Counted from the first letter of the stretch, positions 12,916 to 25,731 are shown. The stretch is DNA of 64,000 nucleotides from Flaccisagitta enflata (GCA_965153355.1 OZ231126.1:77190001-77254000); one strand, 5' to 3'. The notes: a model not told the origin generated them from the sequence alone. Program-made: numbers and translations.

Positions 12916-15422
12916 TGTTACTTTAAGCTCTTAGTAATCTAATAACAGTTGAAAAAAACATTGAATTTATAAAAGTAATGAAAGTAGTTGGATCTTATGT
13001 ATCTCAAAACCCCTCTTTTCTGTGATAAATTTTTAAAGTGAATTTTTTGATGCAAACACAGGATGCCAATTAAATCCATCCAAGTATTAAATGAGTAAGA
13101 TAAACAATTGAATATATAATGAAAACTGAAAAACTTAATTTGATAAACTAGCTTTTTATGGAGCGAGCCTGCAATCTCAATGCCTCCTATGCCTAACAAA
13201 CCCTTTTTTGTTACACTAGAGTCATTGCTCTTTCTTATCAAGCTTGATTTTTTGCAATTTTTTCCAGTCAATTATTAGAATCAGAAACTATCATCATATA
13301 TATTGATTAAGAAAATGTAAACAGGACTTTATGGGTGACCAAATGGCTCCTTAACTTGCATCTTTTAATTCGTTTTTATTGAGTTAGTTTTTTTTTGTTG
13401 GATTGTATTTATCTAATTTATCAATCAAATTTTTTGTTGGCCACTTTGTTTATTTGGTGGCAACTGTTGATTTGTTACTGATTATATATTTCACACCCTG
13501 TTTGTGTGAATTTATGATGAATTGCTTTAATTTACTGTCAAGAAAATCAGATATTTTTCTTTAATTTATCATCCAATTATTTAGCCTGTTAATCCAAAGT
13601 AGAATCCTGAATCATTTGGTCTTTCCAGAACATGCAGTAGATTCCATCTAGACTTGCAAGAATTATGGAAAGCCAAATATGGCATGTCATAATAGCTGCT
13701 CAATCTGAGATATGTCAAAAAGTAGCATTTTTTTGACAGTTTTTTAAGGATTTTTCATACTTTCTATTATCCCAGTCCACTAAACTTTGAAACCAAGTAA
13801 CCAAAGTACAGGGAAATAGATTTCTATCATGGTTTCAATGGTCTTGGGTATATTTGAAAAATTTGTTCAATTTTTTAGAAAATTGCTAAAACATGATTTT
13901 CAACGTTTTTCTGTTGTGCTATAATAGCCTAAAAAGGGGTGCTAGCCAAATGTTTTTTTTTTGTCAGCTAGAAAATAGCTAAGGGGAGTCTGATGCAAAA
14001 TTTCTAATAAAAAGAGTGATAAAAAAAAGTTTTATCGGCTTAAAAACCAATTTTTTGTTTTTTTTTACCCTATTTTAGTATTTTTGGGCCAAATAATTGT
14101 CTCAATAGTTGAAAAGGTGGGTTTTTTTGTCAGGTAAGGATGGATTTGGTCCTAGGGAACTTGCATGAAAAGATTGGTGCCCATAGCTCAAGTTGGTCAT
14201 AATAGCTGCTCAAACTGAGATATGTCAAAAAATGGCATTTTTTCTGTTATTTTTATGACAGTTTTTTGAGGATTTTTCATACTTTCCAGTATCCCAGTCT
14301 AATAGGACTTTGAAACCAAATAATCATAGTCCAGGGGAATAGATTTCTATGATGATTTTGATGGTTTTGAGTATATTTTAAAAATTTGTTCAATTTTTTA
14401 GAAAATTGCAAAATCATGATTTTTAACTTTTTTCTAATGTGCTATAATAGCCAAATAAAGGGTCCCAGCCTAATGGGTTTTTTTTGTCAGCTAGTAAATG
14501 GCTTAGGGGAGTCTGATGCAAAATTTCAGACAAAAGTAATGAATAATAAAGTTTATACGGCTAAAAAACCAATTTTTTCCGTTTTTTAACCATATTTTTG
14601 CATTTTAGGGCCAAAAAACAGTCCTGGAAGTTTCAAAGGTGAGGTTTTTTTTGTCAGGTAAGGATGGAACTTTGGGAACTTGCATGCAAAATTTGGTGAC
14701 CATAGCTCAAGTAGTTTAGTCATAATAGCTGCTCAAACTGAGATATCTCAAAAAGTAGCATTTTTGGAGGGGTTTTTTTGACAGTTTTTTGAGGATTTTT
14801 CATACTTTCCAGTATCCCAGTCCATTAAAATTTTGCAACCAAGTTCATATAGCCCAGGGGTATAGATTCCCACAATGTATACCTTCATTAAGGGGATTTT
14901 TGAAAAATTAAGCCTTTTTGAAAAAATTGTCAAATTTTTCAGTTTTGAATTTCTGAAATTTAGCCACTACGGCCAAACGAAAGCTGGTTTTTTGATAATT
15001 TTTTTTTCATAACATAGCTAAAGACAAAAGAAAATCATAGAAAAAAAAATTTTTGAAAAATTTTGTAAAAAAAAGTTTTTACGGCCAAAAAACAAAAACA
15101 GCATTTCTTGAGAAAACATACCTAGACTTTAAACGGCCATAACTCCGCTTCTAGTGAACCGATTTTGATAAAAATTGATATGCAAGTAAAAAAGAGCTAT
15201 AATTTGCTTCACCTAAATTTTTATCACTTTCTCTTGAACGGTTTGGGATTTACGTCCGTTTGAAATTTTTTTTTATTTTAAAATGCAATTTTTAGATAGG
15301 TGCTCAAATTTTTTGGACGTGCACCTATCCTAGTCATCTTCAGCATGCTTTAAAGTACCCGTATGCAAATTTTCACGCTTCGTGCCGGAAAAGCCGAGTC
15401 ATTTCCTTAACAACCTGGACTA

Positions 15423-16108
15423 CTTAATCTTTATGTTTGCCTGTGTAAGTAGAAAAATGGAAGATTGAGAAAGGCGGACTTCATGATATTGGAAAAAGAA
15501 ACAATAGAAAGAAGCGCCTGAGATTGAAAGAGGAGCAATTGAGATTCGACTTTTTTCCTAGTTAACAATCGCCTGTCCAATTTGAATAGCTGGCGCACGA
15601 AACATGAATTATGAAAATGTTGAGCGGAAGACTTAAATCTTGACAAAAGACTTCGGAAGACTGACGACGCCGATATCAGCGCCGCCATCGCTGCAAACGC
15701 CGCCGCCAACGCTAACGCAAACGCAAACGCAAACGCAAACGCCAATGCCGCGTGAAAATTAGGTCTTTGTAGCAATTCGTTCAAACACTTCCTGATAATC
15801 TTTTCTTCTTACGCTTTGCCTCATTCCTTTTATGGACGAAGAAATGCAATAAAAGAAGCAGAGAAAATAGAAGACGAAGAAAAAAAAAGAATGGAGAATG
15901 AGAAAAACAGACAGAGGAAAAGGGAGGATAAAGGAAAGCTTGCTAAGAAGAAAAGAAAGCATAAAACGGGAAAAAAAGTCATTTGGAATGTCCGGCGGGG
16001 GGCAACAAGAAAAATATGGGATGAGGGGGGGATTAGGGATGCTATTCCTCACTCCAGCCTCTCTACGCAATCTGGCCGTGCAAAGAAAGAAATAAAGGAG
16101 AAATTGCA

Positions 16109-16110
<2 letters not shown>
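15423..16110. other. Unassigned sequence with (ACGCAA)n patch
   Basis: A GCAAACGCAAACGC hexamer run lies at about 15,711-15,745. The rest is unique-looking or purine-rich; no supported gene. Confidence 0.4.

Positions 16111-16200
<90 letters not shown>
16111..16200. repeat. (CT)n microsatellite
   Basis: About 45 CT units. Confidence 0.97.
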
Positions 16201-16206
<6 letters not shown>

Positions 16207-17229
16207 CTTGTGTGAATGAATTAGGTCAGGCTGGCGGGCAGAGGACCTTGGACCTCTAATGACCGAATAAGTCATGGGCATTCTGTCCAAAAAATCTCGG
16301 GAAAACGCGTCCCTCTCACTCACTGTCAGAAGCATAGAAAGAGAGAGAGAGAGAGAGAGGACTGACCGCGTTCCTTCCGTCTCTCGCGTGGACATGGCCC
16401 TGAGTGGCTTGATAACTGATGACTTTTTTCCTCCAAGATGTGGATCATTGGCGACACTTCACGTGGCGGAATGGTGGGGGGGGGGGGAAATGGAGCGTCT
16501 AGGGGTAGGGGTGCGTGGAGGGAGAAAGACGGGGAGATACTTCGCGGCTGGGTAGAGGGTGGTGATATTCTTGTCTGACTGCGCTGGGGGAAACTAGAAG
16601 GGGAGGGGAGTTGTGGCAAGATGAGAGACACCTCGCTCTGGGCTGGTGGGGGGGGGGGTGGAGGTGGGTTGGAGGGTAGTGTTGGGCAGTCGATTGTAAC
16701 GAAATTTCCTGACTGACAGCGGAGGTCTTGAAAAGATGGATTGCAATGTAGTCGGTTCACCTTTTAAGTGTGAATGTATTGATGAGCAAATATTTCTCGT
16801 TTTAGCTACAATAATCATCTCATAGCTATGGCCATAACAAAGCGGTTGGCGCAGCTGTTTTTAAATGATATATTTACCTTTTAAGTTACTCTAAAAATCC
16901 CGCCTACGTCAAGACATCTCGTCCCAGTTTCTACCATCCTCAACCACCCCACCCTCTACCATTATTTCCCCGACACACTGTCGCCATTTTTCTTCTCTTA
17001 TCCGGAAAAGAAAAAAAAAGTGATGATGCGAAGGAATGAAGCAAATAAAGTGTCACTAGTTCACTGATATCATATCCCATATCTACGCGAAGGGCTGAAA
17101 CCCCATCTGGCGTCTGTAAACATGAGAAAATATCGATACTTGATAGCACGCGATACCAATCTCTGTCTCTGTCTCTCACAAACACACTCGCACACAAACT
17201 TTGTATCTTTTCTGTCCTTGTCACCGGTT

Positions 17230-17231
<2 letters not shown>
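16201..17231. other. Unassigned sequence
   Basis: Contains a short GA run (about 16,337-16,359) and several poly-G patches (16,479; 16,645). No gene signal that I can defend. Confidence 0.4.

Positions 17232-17323
<92 letters not shown>
17232..17323. repeat. (CT)n microsatellite
   Basis: About 46 CT units. Confidence 0.97.
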
Positions 17324-17325
<2 letters not shown>

Positions 17326-17837
17326 CTCCCTCTGTTCACTGTCTCTCTGATGAGGAAGCTTCATAAATTATCGAATTCTGTGGCATGGAAAATCGATTTC
17401 CTTATGGGAGAAAGGAAAAGAAAGATAAATACTTTTGAAAGAAACATTTGAAACTCTTTAGGCTTTTCTCCTGACTCTTATTCTAACACTAGCTGCTGTA
17501 TCATGTGCGGAATCGGATACAGCATTCAGGTTTCTCTTTTTGAAGCATAGTATTGTTGACTCGGCACATTGCTCGATACTTGCATTGGATTTTGTGTACC
17601 ATTAACCAATTATCTCATTTAGTGACAGTCTGTCACAGCAACAGTTGCAGCCACAACTACAGCCACAGTTGCAGTCACAATTTTTTTCCCATCCTTCCTA
17701 AAAAATCATTCGATATTGTTTCATCTCCAAGCGTTTCTTCCTTAGCTGCTCAAAAGGAGATTACCATCATGCCCAGATAGAGATGGACATACAAACCGTT
17801 GAAAGGAAGCGTAATCTTTGGAAGAGTCTTTCAACTA

Positions 17838-17975
17838 ATTGTAACTGATTGTAACTCAAGTTTGACTCCATTTTAGCCTATTGTAACTTAGGTTTCACTC
17901 CATTTTGGCCCATTGTAAATCAGGTTTGACACCATTTTCGGCCCGTCGTAACTCGTGTTTGCTCCCCTTTAGGTT
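17838..17975. repeat. About 33-bp minisatellite, four diverged units
   Basis: Four units share ATTGTAACTCAAGTTTGAC and CTCCATTTTAGCC-like halves, with spacing of about 32-33 bp. Confidence 0.65.
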
Positions 17976-18081
17976 GAATGAAAAGCGGTAACTGCGGTTT
18001 ACTCTGTCAACGCTTTTCTTTTACAACTCATCACGTGTTTACACCCCCTTTCTTTCCTTTTCTTTCTTTTTTTCATTCCTT

Positions 18082-18394
<313 letters not shown>

Positions 18395-18498
18395 TTCTGT
18401 CTCTTTTTTGGTTCGCGTAGCTGTGGATTAATAGGCACACAATAAACGGATTGTAAGAATCAACATCCTTTTGTTTTCACACACGGTTTTTTTCCTTT

Positions 18499-19108
18499 TA
18501 ACCTTGGGGAAATAAAAAATGGCGGATTTTGGAAAACTAATCTTATCTACTTTAAATTGAGAAAAACTGTAAAAAATCGGTGACCATTTTGAAGCTCTGC
18601 GAAAGATGTTTTAGATGAGACGTTGCTGGTTGTCCTAACTTTATCCGTTTAGAAATGGCATCGGGATGAAGACAGGTTGTCAGGAATTTGAGAATTCACT
18701 ACAGGACCTGTATGTTTTTGTTTGTTATAACATAGAAACTAAACGCTTTGAGTAAAAAATTCGTTCTTGGCGCCATTTTGAAGAAAATTCGAAGCTCTGT
18801 AATTTGCTCATGGATATCAAGTAGCTGTGACAATTCTGAATTGCATTATAAAGAAAAACGGTGAGACCAAAATTACTAATAGAAAAAAATGACGATATTT
18901 GCCCTTCTTCCAATCGGTGATATTTTTCTTCTAACTTATGCCATTTCTAAACGAATAAAGCTAGGAATGCCAGAAACGACTTAAATGACAGATCTTTTGA
19001 AGGGCTTTACGGGCATCACCAATTTTAATCCATTTTTCTTACGTTAAGGTTCAAAAGAAAGGTTTTAAAGTTTTGAAAAATCCGCCATTTTTTATTTCCC
19101 CAAGGTTA
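18499..19108. mobile_element. Palindromic inverted-repeat element (MITE 2, about 610 bp)
   Basis: TAACCTTGGGGAAATAAAAA opens it and TTTTTATTTCCCCAAGGTTA closes it; the match continues inward (ATGGCGGATTTT / AAAATCCGCCAT with one change). Further in, CTTTATCCGTTTAGAAATGG pairs with CCATTTCTAAACGAATAAAG, so the whole element can fold. TA at both edges suggests a TA duplication. There is no coding content. It shares inner words with the element at 2.12-2.54 kb. Confidence 0.8.
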
Positions 19109-20060
19109 TGGTCATTTCCACAATAAACCGGCCCAGCTGAAATTCATGATATGACAAGCAAAAAAAAAAAGTATTTATTATGCTAATCCTTTTTTCATGA
19201 TTGATGCTGTTGTAACACATTACTTTTGATTCAGTGCCTAGCTAACATCCTTCATACTTGAAATTTTGATGGGCTATGTAGCAAAAAATAAGCCAAAATC
19301 ACCCCCTGTTTTATGTCACACTCAAAACCATTATGATAAAGATATCAAAAAATCATTAAGCCTACTTAACTACAGTTCATTTTCATTTGATTGCAATCCC
19401 TGAAAAAAACTAAAGATTTTATGGTGACCATTTGTCATTTACTGTGGAAACATTTCACTTATAGTTGATTTGTCCAAAATGATGATTTAGTTGATCTTGA
19501 CATACAGAAGTATACTATATTTTACGTAGCAATATCCTAAGTATTGTTTTAAATTTATTTTTTTATCCCCTTTAGCACAGACATAACCCAAGTTACATGC
19601 AAAATTTCAGACCTTAATGTCAATTCTTGCTGGAGATATTGATTTTGGAAGAGAGTGCAGTGTCCCAATGTGTCAACACCCTGTTACACTTATCTTACTC
19701 TGATTATGATAAAAATTAACAAAGTTGAACACATTTTAAGTTTTAGAATATTTTTTTTTTATATGATCTAAAAGAGTATCAAATTTTGAGCATAGGGCTC
19801 AAATTTTAAGCTATTAGGTGCGACCATTATGAAATTATGATATTCTTATCCATGTTAACAAATTCCGGCGCCTAATTTCCACTAGTTTATTGTAGAAACT
19901 GCCTCATACTTTCTGTTCTATCATCTATGACTTTGCAGATGGTTTAAGTTGGACACAGCCACAAAGATGCTGCATGTAGGCCTGTAAGTAAACAGAAAAG
20001 GGCGTCCTCATCAGAAAATACAGAATATCATCTCCCATCTTGGGCTAAATGAATGTCGAT
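19109..20060. other. AT-rich sequence without gene
   Basis: Frequent AAAATTT words; possibly old transposon sequence, but I find no defensible boundaries. Confidence 0.35.
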
Positions 20061-20071
20061 ACCGCGGCGAT

Positions 20072-20235
20072 ATAATGGCAAATCATAGCGGAGCGTTTAT
20101 GACGAGTTATCGCGTCGTTGTAATGGCGAATTACGACGGCGGCGTAATGGCGAATCATCGCGTCGTTGTAGTGGCGAATTACGACGGCAGCGTAATGGCG
20201 AATCATCGCGTCGTTGTAATGGCGAATTACCGTCT
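20072..20235. repeat. 48-bp minisatellite built of 24-bp half-units
   Basis: Units contain AATGGCGAATCATCGCGTCG and AATGGCGAATTACGACGGC and recur at 48 bp. Because 48 is a multiple of three, the plus frame stays open and reads a repeated Ala-Asn-His/Ala-Asn-Tyr peptide. I see no start, splice or domain evidence that it is translated. Confidence 0.7.
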
Positions 20236-20424
20236 GGCGATAATCGTGGTGATTGGATCCTACTTTGATTCCATTTTCAGTCGAGTAACTCCCGACTCCC
20301 TCGCAGTCGTCACACTTTTACAGCTCTCCTTCTCTCTTTCCTTTATTTCTTTTCTTTTCCTTTCCTCCCTTTTTTTACAACTGGGATTTGCCGGCGTTAC
20401 GATAAAAGTAACGCACCGATTAAG

Positions 20425-20610
20425 GGGGAGGAGAAAAGGGAGGAGGAAGAGGGAGGAGGAAGAGGGAGGAGGAAGAGGGAGGAGGAAGAGGGAGGGGCGG
20501 AGGATGAGTACGAGGAAAATGACGAAAATGAAGAAAAAGATGAGGAAAGACAAATTGAGGAGGAAGACCAACAAAAAAAAAAAGAAGAATAGAAGGAGAG
20601 GGGGAAAGGG
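20425..20610. repeat. GGA/GAA polypurine tract
   Basis: GGGAGGAGGAAGA units repeat about five times (20,440-20,500), then less regular purine sequence. Confidence 0.75.
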
Positions 20611-21047
20611 GGGGGGGTGGAGGTGTGCGTACGTGAGACGGGAAGGTGTGGTCACATAGGTTTTGTATAGGTGAATGGATGTAAAAGGATTAGAGGGCCA
20701 AGAGGAAGATCGGGCGGTCATAGAAGTATTCGACTCGCGGTCAAATGAGTGAAATAGCAGGTAGAGGGCAAAGGGGGGGGGGCCAAGGAGGGGGGGGGCA
20801 AGTCAAATAACGATGGTCGTAAGTAGATGAAACAATGATGAATGATGATTTTGCCGATGATGATTCAGAGTGGATCAGTAGGATCAGTAGGTGTTTTTTT
20901 TTTCTTTTTATTATTTAACATATATTACATAATGTCTTACCATTTGAAAAGAGAATAGGACACTTACCGCCCAACCAACAAAAGGGCTGGTCTTATACCA
21001 TCTTCAACGGTCAAAATCGTCGTTCGTTGTATACATTAAACGGTCAA

Positions 21048-21176
21048 TCGGCAACCATGTAAATGGCAGCACCAACTATGACAACATCAAGGCCAACCAT
21101 GTAGACATCACATGATCACGGATAACCATGTAAATAGCCACGCCAACCACGTCAATATCAAGGCCAACTCAGGCTG
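21048..21176. repeat. Degenerate tandem repeat with CAACCATGTAAAT words
   Basis: CCAACCATGTAAATGGCAG-like and ACATCAAGGCC words alternate about four times. Diverged, no coding evidence. Confidence 0.45.
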
Positions 21177-21438
21177 TGATCGTGATGTGTTAATATCATC
21201 ATTTGGAGCGAAACGCAATTTAGCCTCGGCCAATCCAGATCCTAGATTGAGCGCAACTTATTTTCAGCTCTATTCAATCTCCTTTGCTCTCTTTCACGTT
21301 TTTTTTTCATTCTGACTTTCTGTTTATGTCTTTGACTCGGTCTCCGTATCCAGCCATCATTCTTGTTTGTCTATCTGTCTGTCTGTCTCGCCATGTTTGT
21401 CTGTCATCTTGTCAGGCTGTTTTTTCTTGTGTAACTGT

Positions 21439-22071
<633 letters not shown>

Positions 22072-22874
22072 TTTCACTTTCTCTTTCTTCTGCCTGCCTG
22101 CAATTCCGCTATCGTCTCTCTCTCTCTTTCCTTCGCATGATTAATACTTTGTTGCTATCATTATCGTTCTTCTCCTTTTTCTCCTCTCTCACTGCGTTTC
22201 CCAGTTACGCCTTTCTTTCACTCTTTCCCTTTTTTTTTCGTCTTCTTTTTTTTTCTTTCTTTTTTGTCGTGTTTTTTTCTTGTTCTTTATTTCTTCTGCT
22301 TCGTTCTCTCTTTAACCCCTTTGCCAATGGCATTGCTTTTCGTCTTCGATTTTTTGTACAATCTGTTTTCACTTTGTGCATTTTCACATTCCTCTCTCTC
22401 TATAGTTGAGTTGGGCAAGCCTCTTGGTAATTATTGATGGTACGTTATCGCATATCTCTTGATTTTTTTTTTCGTAAGAAGGTGCGCCACGAGGAAACCG
22501 TTCCAAATCTCAATTTTTTAAAGCGCAAGCTGATCCTCTGCTGAATCCATATTGCAATTACTGTTTTCCTTAAATAACGTGCTCACGAACAGTCCATCAC
22601 GAACATGGAGACGAGCACTTTAGTTGTAAATACATAGTTTATCAGTATCATGATCATTTTTAACTGTTTCATCTCCACCCAAGCTTTCTTTTCTCCTCTT
22701 TTTTTACCCCGATTAGTTTTACATTCATATCCACCTTGATATATGCCCTTCCTCCTCCTCCTCCTTCCCCTCAGCCTCCACCAACTCCTCCTCCAAACTC
22801 GGGCGTTTTTTAAACTTTTTTGATCAATGGGCGTTCTTTTCTTCTTTTCTAGCGCAAGAGCGGCTCTCATCTTG

Positions 22875-22972
22875 GCAACCCACTGGCACCCCCTTCTCCT
22901 CTTCTTACTTCTCCTCCTCCTCCTTCTCCTCCTCCTCCTCCTCCTCCTCCTTCTGGCAACCCACTGGCACCC
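22875..22972. repeat. (CTC)n tract bracketed by a direct repeat
   Basis: A CTC/CTT tract (about 22,891-22,953) lies between two copies of TGGCAACCCACTGGCACCC, a 19-bp direct repeat. Confidence 0.8.
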
Positions 22973-23138
22973 ACTCAAACGCGGCGCCAAAAAAGCCAAG
23001 AACGCCAGTCGCTGGCGCTAAGATAGCGTGAGTGTGCATCTGTGTATGAGTGAGTGTGTGATTGAGTGAACGATTGTGTTAGTGAGCTCAGGAGTATAAG
23101 CGCTAGCGCCGAAGGATAAGCTTTCATTAGCCCTTTTT

Positions 23139-23579
23139 GGGCAGCGGCCCCAAAGGGCCGATGTCCTGTAGAACACAGGGGGGAATTTCCATACGTCCGT
23201 CCGTCCGTCCGTCCTTCCGTCCGTCCCCCCCCCCCGTTGGCCTCAAATTTGCCCTCCCAGCCCTCAATTTAGCCCTCCAGGCCTCAAATCAGCTTTCCAG
23301 GCTTCAAATCAGCCCCCCCACCTCAAATCTGTCCTCCAGACCTCAAATCTGCCTTCCAGACCTTCAATTAGCCCTCCAAGCATAAAATCAGCCCTCCATG
23401 GCTTAATTTGCCCTCCAAACCTCAAATTGGCTCTCCAAGCCTTGATTCTGCCCTCCAGCCTTCAAATATGCCTTCAGCGGTCTAAATCAGTCATCTAAGG
23501 CCTGAAATATGCCCCCTCAGGACGTATGGAAATTCCCCCCTGTGTTCTACAGGACATCGGCCCTTTGGGGCCGCTGCCC
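23139..23579. mobile_element. Family B element with perfect 59-bp inverted repeats
   Basis: GGGCAGCGGCCCCAAAGGGC and the next 39 bases (23,139-23,197) recur exactly inverted at 23,521-23,579. Between them lie a GTCC-type run (about 23,193-23,226), a poly-C run, and diverged units such as CCTCAAATCAGCCCTCCAG. Sequence to the right (to about 23,670, ending CCTTGGATGACTAG) is shared with the copy at 12.67-12.8 kb, so the family extends past the inverted repeat. Perfect identity of the arms points to recent insertion or gene conversion. Confidence 0.75.
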
Positions 23580-23778
23580 TGCTCTCACTCCACTTTTTCA
23601 CTGGATCACTCCCAGCAGGGCATCGGGTACCGCTGACCATGTGCGATCCTTGGATGACTAGTTTAATTTTTCTCTGCGATGTATATCAGGAAAAAACGGT
23701 TTGAAAACACCGATAATGTGACAGCCCAGCCAGTGATTACGCCGTTCTTCAAAAATGTGTTCGTCATTACGGCTTATT

Positions 23779-24000
23779 TTTTCAGTCGCGTGCTACGCGA
23801 CTCTTCACCCCGCTTTGTCGGTTCGTACGTTGGTCCGTCCGTCCATCCGTTGGTCGGTCCGTCCGTCACATGTTATATCCAACGTTTGTTCCCAAACAAT
23901 TTGCAAGTCTGGCTACTGTTTCCCAACTGATCAAGTGACCTCAAATACAGCCCCTGCCCACCCGCACGCGACTGGGGTAGCCATGTATCCGGCCTTGTTT
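23779..24000 (-). mobile_element. Hairpin-ended repeat family, copy 3
   Basis: Reverse orientation. The hairpin AGTCGCGTGCTACGCGACT lies at 23,784-23,802 and is preceded by TTTTTTC, i.e. CTGAAAA on the element strand. A GTCC-rich core follows (about 23,825-23,868), and the copy ends with GCACGCGACTGGGGTAGCC and GGCCTTGTT (23,991-23,999). The ACGCGACT near that end equals the hairpin arm. Confidence 0.8.
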
Positions 24001-24086
24001 TCTCTCTTTCCCGTCAAACATGGAATTCCTTGTCAAAAAAAGTCACTGAAGAAAGGTTCTCTATTCAAGGGTTAAGTTGCCGAGAG

Positions 24087-24089
<3 letters not shown>

Positions 24090-24117
<28 letters not shown>

Positions 24118-24118
24118 T
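24090..24118. repeat. (GA)n microsatellite
   Basis: About 14 GA units. Confidence 0.9.
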
Positions 24119-24224
24119 GACAATAGCGAGAGACGGGAATATCCATTAAGAGACAAAGCGTAGAAAATGGAGGCTGAAGCAAAGAGACGATCGGGAGAAG
24201 CTCAAGGAAGAGGGAAATGAAGAG

Positions 24225-24800
24225 ACGGAGACACAGACAGTCACACATGCACACGGAAACCTGTGGATCGAGAGTCAGAGACAGAGACAGAGACAGAGAT
24301 ACAAACAATCACATGCGTATATGGAAGCCTGTTGATCAAGAGACAGAGACAGAGACACAAACAGTCACACGCGTATATGGAAGCCTGTTGATCAAGAGAC
24401 AGAGACAGAGAAACAACCAGTCACATTCGTACACGGAAGCCCGTGGATCGATAAATAGAGCCAGAGACACAAACATTCACATGTGTACATGGAGGCCTGT
24501 GAATCGAGAGACAGAGGCAGAGTTGCAAACAGTCACATGCGTACACAGAAACCTGTGAATCGAGTGGTAGAGACAGAGACACAAACAGTCACACGTGTAC
24601 TCAGAAACCTGTGGATCGAGAGGTAGAGACAGAGACACAAACAGTCACACGCGTACACGGAAACCTGTTGATCCAGATACAGAGACAAGGATACGAACAG
24701 TCACACGCATACACAATAGATAGAGCTAGAGACACAAACAGTCGCACACACATAAGGAAGCCTGTTGATTGGGAGACAGAGACAAGATCAGTCACGCACA
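24225..24800. repeat. About 56-60-bp minisatellite, about ten units
   Basis: Units combine AGAGACAGAGACACAAACAG, TCACACGCGTACACGGAA and CCTGTTGATC-like words. CACATGCG/CACACGCG recurs at roughly 56-60-bp steps. Open frames through it are a repeat effect. Confidence 0.8.
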
Positions 24801-24905
24801 CGTAAACGATAGAAGGGACGGGAATCTTGGACGATGAAAGCAAAGACACTAGAATTATCAAAAACTGAAATTTGTGAATTGAGGGACACTCGGACAGAGA
24901 TGATA

Positions 24906-25064
<159 letters not shown>

Positions 25065-25241
25065 CACGTTCACTTTCTTTTTCTCACCCGCGCCCTGTTT
25101 CTGGTGCGAGAGGCAACGGCTGTGAAATTGAAAATGTTTGCTTCAAGGATTTGGTACAAGTTCAATTATCCCCTTCTCCTGTTCTGACATCATTAGAGAA
25201 AGGAGCGGCATTTTAATCGATTTCGTCGGCCCAACCAAAGC

Positions 25242-25242
<1 letters not shown>

Positions 25243-25325
<83 letters not shown>

Positions 25326-25421
25326 CACAGACAGACAGACAGAGGCAGAGAGAGGCAGAGACAGGCAGAGACAGGCAGAGACAGAGAGACAGACACATAG
25401 ACAGTGGACAGAGACAGAGAC

Positions 25422-25471
<50 letters not shown>
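25243..25471. repeat. Compound (GA)n-(CAGA)n-(AAGA)n array
   Basis: GA (about 25,243-25,299), CAGA-type tetramers and GGCAGAGACA variants (25,300-25,420), then AAGA tetramers (25,424-25,471). Confidence 0.95.
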
Positions 25472-25472
<1 letters not shown>

Positions 25473-25723
25473 AATTATGATGGAATTGAATCACAAACGA
25501 ATACATTTCCACGCATAAAAACACAAGGCAAAATCACAGCCACATGGCCACAGAAGAACGGGGACGTCTTATTTATCGATAAACACGCTCTTACGATCAA
25601 ATATACGCACACGACCGCACATACGCGCTTTTAAAAAAAAGGAAAATACTGAATAAATACAGAAAATTCCGAGGACTCGACGGTGATCAATTTGAAGGTT
25701 GTGCCCATGGAAGAGGTTCACGT
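25472..25723. other. Unassigned sequence
   Basis: Short unique-looking interval between a compound array and a miniature element; nothing supported. Confidence 0.35.
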
Positions 25724-25731
25724 GTCAACTG

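Larger units (their letters stand above)
8771..15422. mobile_element. Large foldback element with about 525-bp tandem units in its arms
   Basis: The outermost bases are TAGTCCAGGTTGTTA on the left and the reverse complement TAACAACCTGGACTA on the right; the sequences then match inward over the left arm (8771 to about 11,120) and the right arm (about 13,684-15,422). CTTA (or ACTTA) occurs directly outside both ends and may be a target duplication; a TA duplication is the alternative. Marker word GGACTGGG recurs in the left arm at 9381, 9907, 10433 and 10957, and inverted in the right arm near 13771, 14293 and 14817, giving units of 522-526 bp: four left, three right. Arms are AT-rich and non-coding. 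The layout resembles Foldback/Galileo-type elements with repetitive inverted ends; the superfamily is not proven. Confidence 0.85.

Noticed and set aside
19112-19906. Possible terminal inverted repeat TTTCCACAATAAACC and its near complement
   Set aside because: Only 12 of 15 bases match and the similarity does not continue inward; chance is likely.
20075-20659. 194-codon plus-strand frame starting in the 48-bp repeat
   Set aside because: The first part is a tandem repeat and the last part a GGA polypurine tract; only a short unique segment between them remains.
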